Of a DNA stretch of 64,000 nucleotides, positions 43,630 to 52,596 are shown one piece after another. The position numbers and the translations under genes are program-made. The notes beneath the pieces are model-generated. The model ran no database searches, was not told where the DNA came from, and saw nothing but the letters and a program-made list of their open reading frames with translations. Positions within the stretch are counted from its first letter, which is position 1, and each line of letters begins with the position of its first letter. The DNA comes from Orenia metallireducens (lineage in GTDB: Bacteria > Bacillota > Halanaerobiia > Halobacteroidales > Halobacteroidaceae): positions 1-64,000 of the forward strand of contig NZ_PVNB01000012.1 of the NCBI RefSeq assembly GCF_003001995.1. The letters run 5' to 3'.

Positions 43630-43977
43630 TTGAAGAAGATAGCTGCTGATAAAAGCTTGATAGCTTACTGTGGTCTGTATTGTGGGGCTTGTAAGAAATA
43701 CTTAAAGGGAAGATGTTCAGGTTGTCATAAGAATGAAGGAGCTACTTGGTGTAAGGTTAGAAATTGTTGTATAGAGAATAGTTACTTAAGTTGTGCTGAT
43801 TGTAAAGAATTTTCTGATCAGAGTAAATGTAGGAGGTTTAATAATTTTATATCTAAAGTATTTGCTTTGATTTTTCGTTCTGATAGACAGGCTTGTATTG
43901 ATTTAATAAGGGAGAAGGGATATGAGAATTATGCTCAGAAGATGACAAGTACAGAGGAGATGGTGATTAAAAGGTGA
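43630..43977 (+). CDS. DUF3795 cysteine-rich protein
   Basis: A 115-residue protein with 13 cysteines, most in pairs (YCGLYCGACKKY, RCSGCHKNEG, WCKVRNCC, CADCKEF, KCRRF), the pattern of DUF3795. A metal cluster or zinc is likely; function unknown. The TTG at 43630 is 9 bases after the GGGGG ribosome site; the ATGs at 43621 and 43624 touch or nearly touch that site and are less likely. It is followed directly by a terminator. Confidence 0.8.
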   Translation: MKKIAADKSLIAYCGLYCGACKKYLKGRCSGCHKNEGATWCKVRNCCIENSYLSCADCKEFSDQSKCRRFNNFISKVFALIFRSDRQACIDLIREKGYENYAQKMTSTEEMVIKR

Positions 43978-44010
43978 AAAACTGACCATTGAGCAATGGT
44001 TAGTTTTTTG
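43977..44010 (+). terminator. Terminator after the DUF3795 gene
   Basis: AAAAACTGACCATT and AATGGTTAGTTTTT form a 14-bp stem with one G-U pair and a 4-nt loop, with TGATTTTTAT after it. The stem begins at the last base of the gene. Confidence 0.85.
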
Positions 44011-44066
44011 ATTTTTATCATTAGAAAAAAGAGTTTTGGGTTTCTAAATAGAATACTTGAAAGAAT

Positions 44067-44264
44067 TGAGTTTCTTATCCTATCTGACACAATGATTTTA
44101 ATTAGTTGGATAAGATAACTCATATAGTTAGATCAATTGATAAGTTGTAATCAGTAATAATTACTGATATAATGATTAAGTAATTGCTAATTGATTCTCA
44201 GAGAACGATAGATATAGTTATCCAACTTTAGAATGAAATTAAAATTAAAGTAAAGTTGGATAAC
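44067..44264. other. Two long stem-loops in the gap before uvrA
   Basis: TGAGTTTCTTATCC (44067) pairs with the segment at 44108-44122 with one inserted base. GTTATCCAACTTTA (44217-44230) pairs perfectly with TAAAGTTGGATAAC (44251-44264). A small palindrome ATCAGTAAT/AATTACTGAT lies between them. None is followed by a T-run. Both stems contain TTATCC/GGATAA, so they may be halves of a related repeat. No gene is supported in 44011-44691. Confidence 0.5.
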
Positions 44265-44274
44265 AGTGGATAGG

Positions 44275-44540
44275 AAAAATTCGTTTGGGTATTTTTCCAT
44301 CACAAAGAGTTCAAAGAACTCGTAGGATGAGTAACAAGTAATGAGTGACAAGTTAAAATCCAAAACATAAAAACACTATAAATTACACTTTAGACTTGGA
44401 GATCTATATAGATGCATGAATTTAAAATTAAACTTTATAGAGAAAAAGCGACGTTTAGGCGATAGGTGGGTAGGAGGTAGGAAAATCCAACTACCTAACC
44501 ACCCAACCCCTAACTATCTAATAAAAAACTGTCGCAATAT
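44275..44540. repeat. ATATTGCGA-family repeat upstream of uvrA
   Basis: The element ends with CTGTCGCAATAT at 44540. TTGGGTATTTTTCCATCACA, then GAGTTCAAAGAACTCGTAGG, aligns with the reverse complement of 50255-50310 and with 47690-47735. TAGGTGGGTAGGAGGTAGG pairs with ACTACCTAACCACCC inside it. The left end is unclear; AGTAACAAGTAATGAGTGAC of the other repeat type is embedded at about 44335. Confidence 0.6.
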
Positions 44541-44691
44541 ACTCATTAAGTTTCACTTTATTATTGGGTACCTATAGAGATATATTTATTGAGTGTATTA
44601 TTTTAGATTAAAATAATAATTAATATATAAAGGATTAAAATGTCTACTAATTATAAAAAAGAATTAATAAACTCAAAAGAGGTGAAGATGA

Positions 44692-47502
44692 ATGGCTAAA
44701 GATAAGATTATAATCAAAGGAGCAAAGGAACATAATTTGCAGAATATAGATGTGGAGATCCCCCGTGATAAGCTGGTGGTTATTACTGGGTTGAGTGGTT
44801 CAGGTAAGTCTTCTCTGGCCTTTGATACTATTTATGCTGAAGGGCAGAGAAGGTATGTAGAGAGCTTATCTGCTTATGCTCGCCAATTCTTAGGACAGAT
44901 GGAGAAGCCTAAGGTGGAGTATATAGAAGGTTTATCACCATCAATCTCGATAGATCAAAAGACTACCAGTAAGAATCCAAGGTCAACAGTGGGAACAGTA
45001 ACAGAGATTCATGATTACTTGAGGTTATTATATGCCCGTATCGGTACTCCTCATTGTCCAAGCTGTGGACAAGAAATCACATCCCAGACAGTTCAGGAGA
45101 TTGTTGATCAGGTAATGGAGTTGCCAGAGAGGACTAAGTTTCAGATTTTAGCTCCTATTGTTAGGGGAAGGAAGGGTGAATATAAAGAGCTTTTAGCTAG
45201 GATACAGCGCGAAGGTTTTGTAAGAGTTAGAGTTGATGGTGAAATAAGAGATATAGCAGAAGAGATTGAATTGGATAAGAATAAGAAGCACTCTATTGAG
45301 GTTGTAGTAGATCGTTTGATCATGAAAGCAGATTTAGAGGCAAGGCTTGCTGAATCTTTGGAGAGGGCTTTGGAGTTAGCAGAAGGGTTAGTAGTTATAG
45401 ATGTTATTGATGGAGAGGAGCAGTTATTTAGTGAGAACTTTGCTTGTCCTGATTGTGGAATCAGTTTAGAAGAGTTATCACCGAGAATGTTCTCCTTTAA
45501 TAGCCCTTATGGGGCCTGTGACACTTGTGATGGCTTGGGAAATAAACGGGAATTTGATCCTGATTTAATCTTAGACTATGATAAGTCACTCAATGGAGGA
45601 GCTATTATCCCTTGGCAAGGTTCAAGTAGTACCTATTATCCACAGATTATCAATGCTTTAGCTCACAAGTATGATGTTGACCCTGATGCTCCTCTAAAAG
45701 AGGTTGATAGTAAATTTATAAATATCCTACTCTATGGAGATACAGGCTATGTAGAATTTGAATATACCAATCGGCGAGGTAGAACTAGAACCCATGAAAC
45801 AGAATTTGAAGGTTTAATTGGTCTGTTTCATAGGAGAGCAAGAGAGAGTAAGTCAGAGAGTGCCCGTAAGAGGTTGGAGAACTATATGAGTATTAGACCT
45901 TGCCCTGATTGTGGAGGGAATCGCTTAAGACCAGAGAGTTTAGCTGTTACTGTTAGTGATAAGTCTATTGCTGAAATTAGTAATCTATCTATTGAAGATG
46001 CTTATAATTTTTTTACTGACCTTGAATTAGTAGGTTCTAAGAAGGTTATCGCTACTGAAATCTTAAAGGAGATTAGAGCAAGGTTGAGTTTCTTATTCAA
46101 TGTAGGTTTAGGATACTTAAACCTTAGCCGTAATTCTGGAACATTATCTGGTGGTGAAGCTCAACGGATTAGATTGGCTACTCAGATTGGTTCTAGTTTG
46201 GTAGGAGTTATTTATATCTTAGATGAACCAAGTATTGGGTTGCATCAACGGGACAATGAGCGTTTAATCAATACTTTAGAGCATCTTCGTGATGTAGGAA
46301 ATACAGTAATAGTTGTAGAGCATGATGAGGATACTATTAGGACAGCAGACCATATTCTTGATATCGGTCCTAAGGCTGGTCGCCATGGAGGAAAGGTAGT
46401 AGCAGCAGGTACTGCTAAGGAGATCATGGAGGTAGAAGAGTCTATTACAGGGCAATATCTATCTGGGAAGAAGAAGATTGAGGTACCTGTAGAGAGATTG
46501 AAGCCCAATGGCAAATATCTTGAAGTTAAAGGGGCTAAGGAGCATAACTTAAAAGATATAGATATAAAAATACCTTTAGGAACCTTTACTTGTGTAACTG
46601 GAGTTTCAGGATCTGGTAAGAGTACCTTGGTCAATAAGATTTTAAATCGTAAATTGATGCAGGAATTCTATAAATCTAAATTAAGACCTGGTAAACATGA
46701 TGAAATTCTAGGTATAGATCAAGTGGATAAGGTAATCAATATCGACCAGTCACCGATAGGTAGAACACCTCGTTCTAATCCTGCAACTTATACCAAGGTC
46801 TTTGATTATATCCGTGATGTCTTTACCAAGGTACCTTTATCACAAGAACGTGGTTATAAGAAAGGGCGTTTTAGCTTCAATGTTAAAGGGGGACGCTGTG
46901 AAGCCTGTAAAGGTGATGGAATTATTAAGATTGAGATGCACTTCTTAGCTGATGTCTATGTTCCTTGTGAAGTATGTAAGGGAGAGCGTTATAATCGAGA
47001 GACTCTAGATATTAAATATAAAGGTAAGACCATTGCTGATGTATTGGATATGACAGTAGAAGAAGCCTTAGAATTCTTTGAGAATATTCCTACTATTAAA
47101 CGCAGACTTCAGACATTATATGATGTAGGATTAAGCTATATCAGATTGGGACAACCTTCGACTACCTTATCAGGAGGAGAAGCCCAAAGAATCAAGTTAG
47201 CTACTGAATTGAGTAAGATGAATACAGGAAATACTATCTATATCTTAGATGAGCCGACAACAGGACTTCACTTTGAAGATGTAAATAAACTGTTACAAGT
47301 ATTACAGAGATTAAAAGAAGGTGGCAATACTATCCTAGTAATCGAGCATAATCTAGATGTAATTAAATCTGCCGACTATATCATTGATTTAGGTCCTGAA
47401 GGTGGAGTCAATGGTGGAGAGGTGATTGCTACAGGAAGTCCAGAGGAAGTAGCAGAGGTAGAAGGGTCGTATACAGGACAGTTTCTTAAAAAGATACTTT
47501 AA
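44692..47502 (+). CDS. uvrA: Excinuclease ABC subunit A
   Basis: A 936-residue nucleotide-excision-repair damage sensor. Two ABC modules are complete: Walker [10 protein letters not shown] near residue 32 and GVSGSGKST near 640, signatures [18 protein letters not shown] and [15 protein letters not shown], and Walker [15 protein letters not shown] and [14 protein letters not shown]. Zinc modules appear at CPSCG (near 122), CPDCG and CEACKGDG. It recruits UvrB, whose gene is not in this window; uvrC follows 400 bases later. The ATG at 44692 follows AAGAGGTGA. No SOS box (GAAC-N4-GTTC) is evident before it. Confidence 0.98.
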   Translation: MAKDKIIIKGAKEHNLQNIDVEIPRDKLVVITGLSGSGKSSLAFDTIYAEGQRRYVESLSAYARQFLGQMEKPKVEYIEGLSPSISIDQKTTSKNPRSTVGTVTEIHDYLRLLYARIGTPHCPSCGQEITSQTVQEIVDQVMELPERTKFQILAPIVRGRKGEYKELLARIQREGFVRVRVDGEIRDIAEEIELDKNKKHSIEVVVDRLIMKADLEARLAESLERALELAEGLVVIDVIDGEEQLFSENFACPDCGISLEELSPRMFSFNSPYGACDTCDGLGNKREFDPDLILDYDKSLNGGAIIPWQGSSSTYYPQIINALAHKYDVDPDAPLKEVDSKFINILLYGDTGYVEFEYTNRRGRTRTHETEFEGLIGLFHRRARESKSESARKRLENYMSIRPCPDCGGNRLRPESLAVTVSDKSIAEISNLSIEDAYNFFTDLELVGSKKVIATEILKEIRARLSFLFNVGLGYLNLSRNSGTLSGGEAQRIRLATQIGSSLVGVIYILDEPSIGLHQRDNERLINTLEHLRDVGNTVIVVEHDEDTIRTADHILDIGPKAGRHGGKVVAAGTAKEIMEVEESITGQYLSGKKKIEVPVERLKPNGKYLEVKGAKEHNLKDIDIKIPLGTFTCVTGVSGSGKSTLVNKILNRKLMQEFYKSKLRPGKHDEILGIDQVDKVINIDQSPIGRTPRSNPATYTKVFDYIRDVFTKVPLSQERGYKKGRFSFNVKGGRCEACKGDGIIKIEMHFLADVYVPCEVCKGERYNRETLDIKYKGKTIADVLDMTVEEALEFFENIPTIKRRLQTLYDVGLSYIRLGQPSTTLSGGEAQRIKLATELSKMNTGNTIYILDEPTTGLHFEDVNKLLQVLQRLKEGGNTILVIEHNLDVIKSADYIIDLGPEGGVNGGEVIATGSPEEVAEVEGSYTGQFLKKIL

Positions 47503-47602
47503 TAATTGAAAATTGAGAATGTAGAATTGAGAATTCTTAAGTCTTTTGAACTTTAAATAAAAAATTACTGTTTGAAATAAGTAAATCTTAATCTAAATTT
47601 TG

Positions 47603-47640
47603 AGTTAAATTAAAGCTCTGAGCAGAGCTTTAATTTAACT
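47603..47640 (+). terminator. Stem-loop after uvrA
   Basis: AGTTAAATTAAAGCTCT and AGAGCTTTAATTTAACT are perfect 17-bp arms around GAGC. The tail ATTTATTATAC is only partly T-rich. AATTGA-type repeat sequence lies between the uvrA stop and this hairpin. Confidence 0.7.
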
Positions 47641-47685
47641 ATTTATTATACAATTATAATTGCTTATTGAGTTTAATTTTTTAAA

Positions 47686-47852
47686 TGATTGGGCTAGTTT
47701 TGCCACGAAGAGTTTTCTCTTTTTAAAACTCGTAGGTTTGCTTACTTTTTTATCTATGGAAAAAAGGTAAGTCACCTTTTAGGCGCGCCCTGAAGGTGGT
47801 TTTCCTGAGGAAGTACTCTTGGGGTGAAACCTGAACTATGGTTAAGTAAAAA
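47686..47852. repeat. ATATTGCGA-family repeat between uvrA and uvrC (reverse orientation)
   Basis: TTGGGCTAGTTTTGCCACGA, an inner hairpin ending AAAACTCGTAGGTTTG, CTTACTTTTTTATCTATGG and CCTTTTAGGCGCGCCCTGAAGG follow the order of the reverse complement of 50168-50310. GAAGTACTCTTGGGG is shared with 63300. The ATATTGCGAC end itself is missing here. Confidence 0.6.
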
Positions 47853-47898
47853 TTTTGATAAAATCATCAATAATTACTGAACTCAAAGGATGATTTAT

Positions 47899-49713
47899 AT
47901 GAAACTAAAAGAAAAAGTAAAGAACCTCCCTAAAGAACCTGGTGTTTATTTGATGAAGGATAATCTAGGCAAGATTATCTATGTTGGTAAGGCAAAATCT
48001 TTAAAAAATAGAGTTGGTTCTTACTTTCAAAGCTCTAAGCATCAGAGATTTAAGACCAAGGTATTGGTAGAGAATATTATTGACTTCGATTATATCATCA
48101 CAGATACTGAAGTAGAAGCTTTAATCTTAGAGAATAATCTAATCAAGAAATATCATCCCAAATATAACATTCAACTTAAGGATGATAAGACTTATCCTTA
48201 TATTAAAGTAACCTTAGATGAGGTCTATCCTAGAATCTTTAAGACTAGAATAGTCAAAAGTGATGGTGCCAGATATTTTGGACCCTATACTGATGCTAAG
48301 GCTGTCAATGATATTATAGAGCTGTTACATGATATGTTTAAGCTAAGAACCTGTAAAAGGAGTTTGACAGAAAAGAAAGAAAAGAGAGCCTGTCTTAACT
48401 TTCATATTAAAAAATGTGTAGCACCTTGTATTAACGAAATCAGTGTTGAGGAATATAATAGATTGATAGAGAAATCTATCATGATTTTAGAAGGAAAAGA
48501 GGGTAATTTAGTCAAGGAATTAGAAAGTCAGATGGAGAAGGCAGCAGCAGATTTGAACTTTGAGGCTGCTGCTAAATTGAGGGATCAGATTAGGGCAATA
48601 GATAAGGTTACCCAAAAGCAGAAGATAGTCTCTGATAAATTAATCAACCAAGATATTATAGCATTGGCTCAGGCTGATAATGATATCTGTGTACAATTAT
48701 TGATAGTTAGAAGTGGTAGATTGATTGGCAAAGAGGACTTTATTTTTAAAGAGAGTGATGATTTAAAAGAGACCTTAACTGCTTTCTTGCAACAATACTA
48801 TGATAATTCTTATTATATCCCTGAGGAGATTCTCTTAGAGATTGAGATTGAAGATCTAGAATTGATTAATCAATGGTTAACGGAACGTAAAGGGAGTAAA
48901 GTCGAATTAAAGGTTCCAAAGATTGGAGAGAAGAAAGAGCTAGTACAGATGGCTTATCGTAATGCTCGTTATAATCTTAAGGAGTATCGTTTTAAGCAGA
49001 AGTTTCAATCCCTCAAGGCAAGTACAGGAGTTGTAGAATTGCAGGAGTATTTAGGGTTAGAAGAGATGCCTTATCGAATTGAAGGCTTTGATATCTCTCA
49101 TGTACAAGGAACCGATACTGTAGCTTCGATGGTGGTTTTTGAGAATGGTGAACCTAAAAAGAGTGATTATCGCCGCTTTAAGATCAAGCATGGGCAGGGA
49201 AATAATGATTTTCTCTCGATGAGTGAGGTTGTTACCCGTCGTTATTCTAGACTATTAGAGGGAGGTAAGAAGTTTCCTGACTTGATTTTGATTGATGGTG
49301 GAAAAGGTCAATTGGCTGCTGCTGTAGAAATATTAAATAACCTAGGTAGACCAGGAGAACAGATAATTGGTCTGGCTAAAAGAGAAGAAGAGGTCTTTTT
49401 ACCAGGTCAGAGTGAACCGATTATTCTGCCTAGAAATTCTCAGGCATTATACCTAATTCAACGGGTACGTGATGAGGCTCATCGTTTTGCTGTCAGTTAT
49501 CATCGTAAGTTACGTTCACGCCGTCTAACCCATTCGATGATAGATGAAATTCCAGGGGTAGGACCAAAGCGAAGAGAGTCATTATTAAAGTACTTTGGAT
49601 CTCTAGGAAAGATTAAGCAGGCAACAATAGAAGAGTTATCAGAGGTTGAAGGAATTAGTGATAAGACTGCTAGTCAGATTAGAGAGTATTTAGATAAGCA
49701 TATTGAACCTTAA
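47899..49713 (+). CDS. uvrC: Excinuclease ABC subunit C
   Basis: A 604-residue dual-incision nuclease of nucleotide excision repair. The N-terminal GIY-YIG domain (PGVYLMKD, IIYVGKAKSLKNRV) makes the 3' cut. A UvrB-binding UVR helix pair lies near residue 205-230, the RNase H-like domain that makes the 5' cut is in the centre (IEGFDISHVQGTDTVASMVV, LILIDGGKGQ), and helix-hairpin-helix motifs close the chain (IPGVGPKRRESLLKYFGS). All parts are present. The ATG at 47899 is chosen over 47890, which overlaps the AAAGGATGA ribosome site. Confidence 0.97.
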   Translation: MKLKEKVKNLPKEPGVYLMKDNLGKIIYVGKAKSLKNRVGSYFQSSKHQRFKTKVLVENIIDFDYIITDTEVEALILENNLIKKYHPKYNIQLKDDKTYPYIKVTLDEVYPRIFKTRIVKSDGARYFGPYTDAKAVNDIIELLHDMFKLRTCKRSLTEKKEKRACLNFHIKKCVAPCINEISVEEYNRLIEKSIMILEGKEGNLVKELESQMEKAAADLNFEAAAKLRDQIRAIDKVTQKQKIVSDKLINQDIIALAQADNDICVQLLIVRSGRLIGKEDFIFKESDDLKETLTAFLQQYYDNSYYIPEEILLEIEIEDLELINQWLTERKGSKVELKVPKIGEKKELVQMAYRNARYNLKEYRFKQKFQSLKASTGVVELQEYLGLEEMPYRIEGFDISHVQGTDTVASMVVFENGEPKKSDYRRFKIKHGQGNNDFLSMSEVVTRRYSRLLEGGKKFPDLILIDGGKGQLAAAVEILNNLGRPGEQIIGLAKREEEVFLPGQSEPIILPRNSQALYLIQRVRDEAHRFAVSYHRKLRSRRLTHSMIDEIPGVGPKRRESLLKYFGSLGKIKQATIEELSEVEGISDKTASQIREYLDKHIEP

Positions 49714-49719
49714 TAATAG

Positions 49720-49802
49720 TGTGAGTGGTCTGTGTGAGTAAAGAGTAATGATATTAAACTAAGAAGTTAACTCGTTACCTGTCACTCCATCACTCGTCAC
49801 TG
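49720..49802. repeat. AGTGA/GTAAC intergenic hairpin repeat after uvrC
   Basis: GTGTGAGTGG...GTGTGAGTAAAGAGTAATG is followed by the roughly complementary GTTACCTGTCACTCCATCAC and TCGTCACTGA. AACTAAGAAGTTAACTCGTTAC lies between. It resembles 32115-32154, 44330 and 61597-61681. Confidence 0.5.
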
Positions 49803-49823
49803 AAATTAAAAGGAGTGATTATT

Positions 49824-50162
49824 TTGAAGGCAATAGCTAGATTGTTAATTACTATGTTGGCTTTGATATTGACAGCGAAGATAGTTCCAGGGATTGTTAT
49901 CGGGAGTTTAGGTGCAGGTTTTTGGGCAGCTTTAATTTTAGGTCTTGTAAATACCTTTATTAAACCTGTATTTACCTTACTTACTCTTCCATTAACTATT
50001 TTAAGTTTTGGACTATTTTTATTTGTAATCAATGGACTTATGTTATTAATTACAGCAAGTTTAGTGGCTAATTTTCATGTATCAGGTTTATTGGCAGCTA
50101 TTTTTGGTTCTATTATTTTAAGTATTATTAATAGTTTTATGTTAGATGTTCTTTATGATTAA
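49824..50162 (+). CDS. Small membrane protein of the YvlD/phage-holin-4 superfamily
   Basis: A 112-residue protein with four hydrophobic helices, matching the YvlD-type family: AKIVPGIVIGS, then WAALILGLVNTFIKPVFTLL, and a FGLFLFVINGLMLLITASLV helix. Its role is unknown; the holin name is historical and no phage genes are near. The TTG at 49824 follows AAAGGAGTGA, in which an alternative GTG is buried. Confidence 0.85.
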   Translation: MKAIARLLITMLALILTAKIVPGIVIGSLGAGFWAALILGLVNTFIKPVFTLLTLPLTILSFGLFLFVINGLMLLITASLVANFHVSGLLAAIFGSIILSIINSFMLDVLYD

Positions 50163-50167
50163 TGGGG

Positions 50168-50504
50168 ATATTGCGACAGTTTTACTTTTTAAAAAGCAAG
50201 TAAAAATCTTAGGTTCCGCCTAAGGGCGGGTTGCGTTTTTCCTTGATGAAAAAGTAACCAAACCTACAGGTTCATAGAACCTTCCGTGGCAAAAACAGCC
50301 CAATCAAGAAGAAAATTAAACTCGCTACGCAATCAACATTAATTGAAAATAAGATAGCTAAGAGTCCTACTTCAAAGATTATCTTATTAACTATTATTTT
50401 TTTAGAATACTTGCTTCGCTCAAACATTAATTTCCTTCGCGTTTAAGGTCTTTTAAATATTAACTTTTAACTCTTAATTTTTAACTATAAAAATATCGCA
50501 ATAT
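50168..50504. repeat. Dispersed repeat, ATATTGCGA family, copy 2
   Basis: Starts ATATTGCGACAGTTTTAC and ends AATATCGCAATAT, so the two ends are inverted copies. It shares TCTTAGGTTCCGCCTAAGGG, GCGTTTTTCCTTGATG, AAAAAGTAACC and CTTGCTTCGCTCAAAC-type segments with 12436-12720 in the same order. It adds a block AGGTTCATAGAACCTTCCGTGG absent from that copy but present in the 44 and 47 kb copies. No gene inside. Confidence 0.75.
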
Positions 50505-50655
50505 TATTCAATTATCTCAATTTCTATACTATCATAAACAACAATATAATATTAAATAAAGTTATCAAGGTGACCATAGTCGGTCATCTTTTCTTTTTAT
50601 CACTATCTAATCTTTCTGCATATAATGCTAATAAGGAAAGAAAGGAGGAGCTAAT

Positions 50656-50760
50656 ATGGCAAAAAGCAGAATGAACTTTAGACCTAGACTGATCAAAAGG
50701 GTGATTCATCTCCAAAGGGAAGAGAGGGATAAGAGAGATGCCAAACAGGATTCCAATTGA
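50656..50760 (+). CDS. Small basic protein of 34 residues upstream of the SPOCS/LysM gene
   Basis: ATG seven bases after a strong AAAGGAGGAG ribosome site; the product is MAKSRMNFRPRLIKRVIHLQ followed by REERDKRD and AKQDSN, with 11 Lys/Arg. It overlaps the next gene by 23 bases in another frame, which suggests translational coupling. I do not recognise it. A small sporulation protein or a leader for the downstream gene are both possible. Confidence 0.5.
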   Translation: MAKSRMNFRPRLIKRVIHLQREERDKRDAKQDSN

Positions 50761-52243
50761 GAAGTTGGTAGAGATTAATGAGTATAGTCGTGAGATTGAA
50801 AGGACTATAAATATACCATCAGATTTACCAGACATAGATGAGATTATAGATAGTGGAGCAAGGCTAGAGGTGATTAGGGCTACTCCAAGAAGTGGAGAGG
50901 TTAAGATAGATGGAGTATTGCAGTGGTTTATTACTTATCGCCCACTAGATGATAGAAGTAGAGTTATAACTTATCAACGTACTGTGCAATTTGATGAGAT
51001 AGTAACCTTTGAAGGAGCAAGATCAACGATGGAGGTAGATGTAGATATAATTCCAAGCCAAGTAGATGCAACACAGGTTGGTGACAGGAGGGTGAGATTA
51101 ATCTTTCCTGTAAGATATGAGGTTACAATCTATAGACAGGACAATTTAAGTTATATAGTTAAGGAGGATGGCTATAAGATAATTACTCAGCCCTATCAGG
51201 TACAGAGAGGGGTTATTGAGACAGAAAGGGAGTTAACTATTAGTAGAACAGAGACCTTAGCTGAGACTATAGAGAGTTCTAGGGATATATTAGCGATGGA
51301 ATCGGAGCTAATAATCAATACTGTAGATACTAGAAGGAATAGAGTCATTGTTAGAGGTGAGGTTATAACGACGGTTCTTTATATAAGTGATAATGGAGAG
51401 ATTATTAGTAGAGAGTTAAGGAATTATTTTGAGGAGAGATTAGAGGTAGATGGTGTCAGAGATGAGATGGAAGCTTATGTAGAAGGTATTATTCTCCAAG
51501 AAAATAATATCTTCCAAGGGGCAAACAGGGTTAGATTTAACTATACAGTACAATTTAATATATTAGTAATTACTGAAGAACAAGTAGAGTTACCTGTTGA
51601 GATTATAGAGACAGATTTATACCCTAGAAGAGAGTATATCTTGGTAGAGAGGTCAATCAAAGAAGAGAAGACCAAGTTTTTAGTTAATAAAGAGACGGTT
51701 ATTCCTGAAAATCAACCTGAGGCTGCTAAGGTGATTAGAAGCTCAGCACAGATCAATCAGGTAGATGTTGATAGATTAGATGATGGGGTTATTATAGATG
51801 GGCAAGGAGAGATTAATCATTTATATGTTTCTACTGCTCCTGAGCAACCTGTGTATGCAGTTAGAGATAGCTTTTCCTTTAGCCAATTTATCGATATTCC
51901 TCAATTAGATGAAGATAATAGAGTATATGTAGAGGCAAGGGTAGACAGAATAAGAGCAACCTTAGAAGATAATAGAACTATCAATAATAGCATAATTATA
52001 GAAGCTAAGATAATGGTTACAGAGCTAGTGCGAGTACCTGTTGTTGTAGATGTGACTGATGAAGAAGAGGTAGATAGTGGAGAATTAGGAGAAGGTAATC
52101 TTAGATATGTAGTTAAAAGTGGAGATTCCTTATGGTTAATTGCCAGAAAGTTTAATACAACTGTAGAAGCCTTAATAGCTTTAAATAATATAAGTGATCC
52201 ATCTAGCTTACAGGTAGGTCAAGAACTATTGATTCCAGAATAA
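50738..52243 (+). CDS. SPOCS (DUF3794) and LysM protein, spore-envelope associated
   Basis: A 501-residue protein with three SPOCS/DUF3794 beta repeats (about 25-150, 180-285, 315-430), each with a pattern such as VRLIFPVRYEVTIY or VRFNYTVQFNILVI. A C-terminal LysM domain follows (about 455-500; YVVKSGDSLWLIARKFNTTV, then GQELLIPE). Proteins of this layout occur across endospore-forming Clostridia and Halanaerobiales and are thought to sit in the spore coat or cortex interface, with LysM holding peptidoglycan. No signal peptide. AAGAGAG lies before the ATG. Confidence 0.9.
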   Translation: MPNRIPIEKLVEINEYSREIERTINIPSDLPDIDEIIDSGARLEVIRATPRSGEVKIDGVLQWFITYRPLDDRSRVITYQRTVQFDEIVTFEGARSTMEVDVDIIPSQVDATQVGDRRVRLIFPVRYEVTIYRQDNLSYIVKEDGYKIITQPYQVQRGVIETERELTISRTETLAETIESSRDILAMESELIINTVDTRRNRVIVRGEVITTVLYISDNGEIISRELRNYFEERLEVDGVRDEMEAYVEGIILQENNIFQGANRVRFNYTVQFNILVITEEQVELPVEIIETDLYPRREYILVERSIKEEKTKFLVNKETVIPENQPEAAKVIRSSAQINQVDVDRLDDGVIIDGQGEINHLYVSTAPEQPVYAVRDSFSFSQFIDIPQLDEDNRVYVEARVDRIRATLEDNRTINNSIIIEAKIMVTELVRVPVVVDVTDEEEVDSGELGEGNLRYVVKSGDSLWLIARKFNTTVEALIALNNISDPSSLQVGQELLIPE

Positions 52244-52284
52244 GCCTTTATTAGAGAGAAATAAATTATATCTTTAGAATTTAA

Positions 52285-52312
52285 TTGAAAATTTGATTTA
52301 ATAGTGTATAAA
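52285..52312 (+). promoter_or_regulatory. Promoter of a small transcription unit
   Basis: TTGAAA (52285-52290), a 16-bp spacer and TATAAA (52307-52312). The predicted start is near 52319. A terminator ends the unit about 118 bases later. Confidence 0.5.
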
Positions 52313-52318
52313 TAAATT

Positions 52319-52437
52319 ATTACAGGTGATAATATTTAGTGGACGCACGCAAATGGGTGATAGCTTGCATCTCCAAGTAAAAAAACATTATCCTAGACAA
52401 GAGAAGTCACAACAATGTGGCTTCTTTTTGTTTTTGT
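52319..52437 (+). ncRNA. Candidate small RNA or attenuator with a 13-codon open frame
   Basis: Between promoter and terminator, GATAATATTT (52328) and AAACATTATC (52383) can form a closing stem. Inside lies a possible GTG-started frame (52339-52380, VDARKWVIACISK) with CAGGTGAT as ribosome site 8 bases before it. GGACGCACGCAAATGGG is unusually GC-rich for this genome. I could not match it to a known riboswitch, although ACGCA elements occur in c-di-GMP riboswitches. It may be an attenuator for the chemoreceptor gene downstream or an independent small RNA. Confidence 0.4.
52402..52437 (+). terminator. Terminator of the small unit
   Basis: AGAAGTCACA and TGTGGCTTCT pair over 10 bp with one G-U pair around ACAA, followed by TTTTTGTTTTTG. 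Confidence 0.85.
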
Positions 52438-52596
52438 CTAAATAAGCCTTTATTTTTAGCTTACTGATAAAGATTATTATGGCAATATTATGTATAATTT
52501 ATCGATTAGAATATAGAAAATCACCAATACATATTAATCTTATAGCAAGAAGAAGTTAATGATTTTAATATTTTGTGCTATAAGGAGGAAAATAAT

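Noticed and set aside
44275-44692. SOS/LexA box before uvrA
   Set aside because: No GAAC-N4-GTTC type site was found in the upstream region.
49824-50162. Phage origin suggested by the holin family name
   Set aside because: The YvlD-type family is chromosomal in many Firmicutes and no other phage gene is present.
50584-50835. Minus-strand open frame of 83 codons
   Set aside because: It covers the start of the SPOCS/LysM gene and the small basic frame, with no ribosome site.
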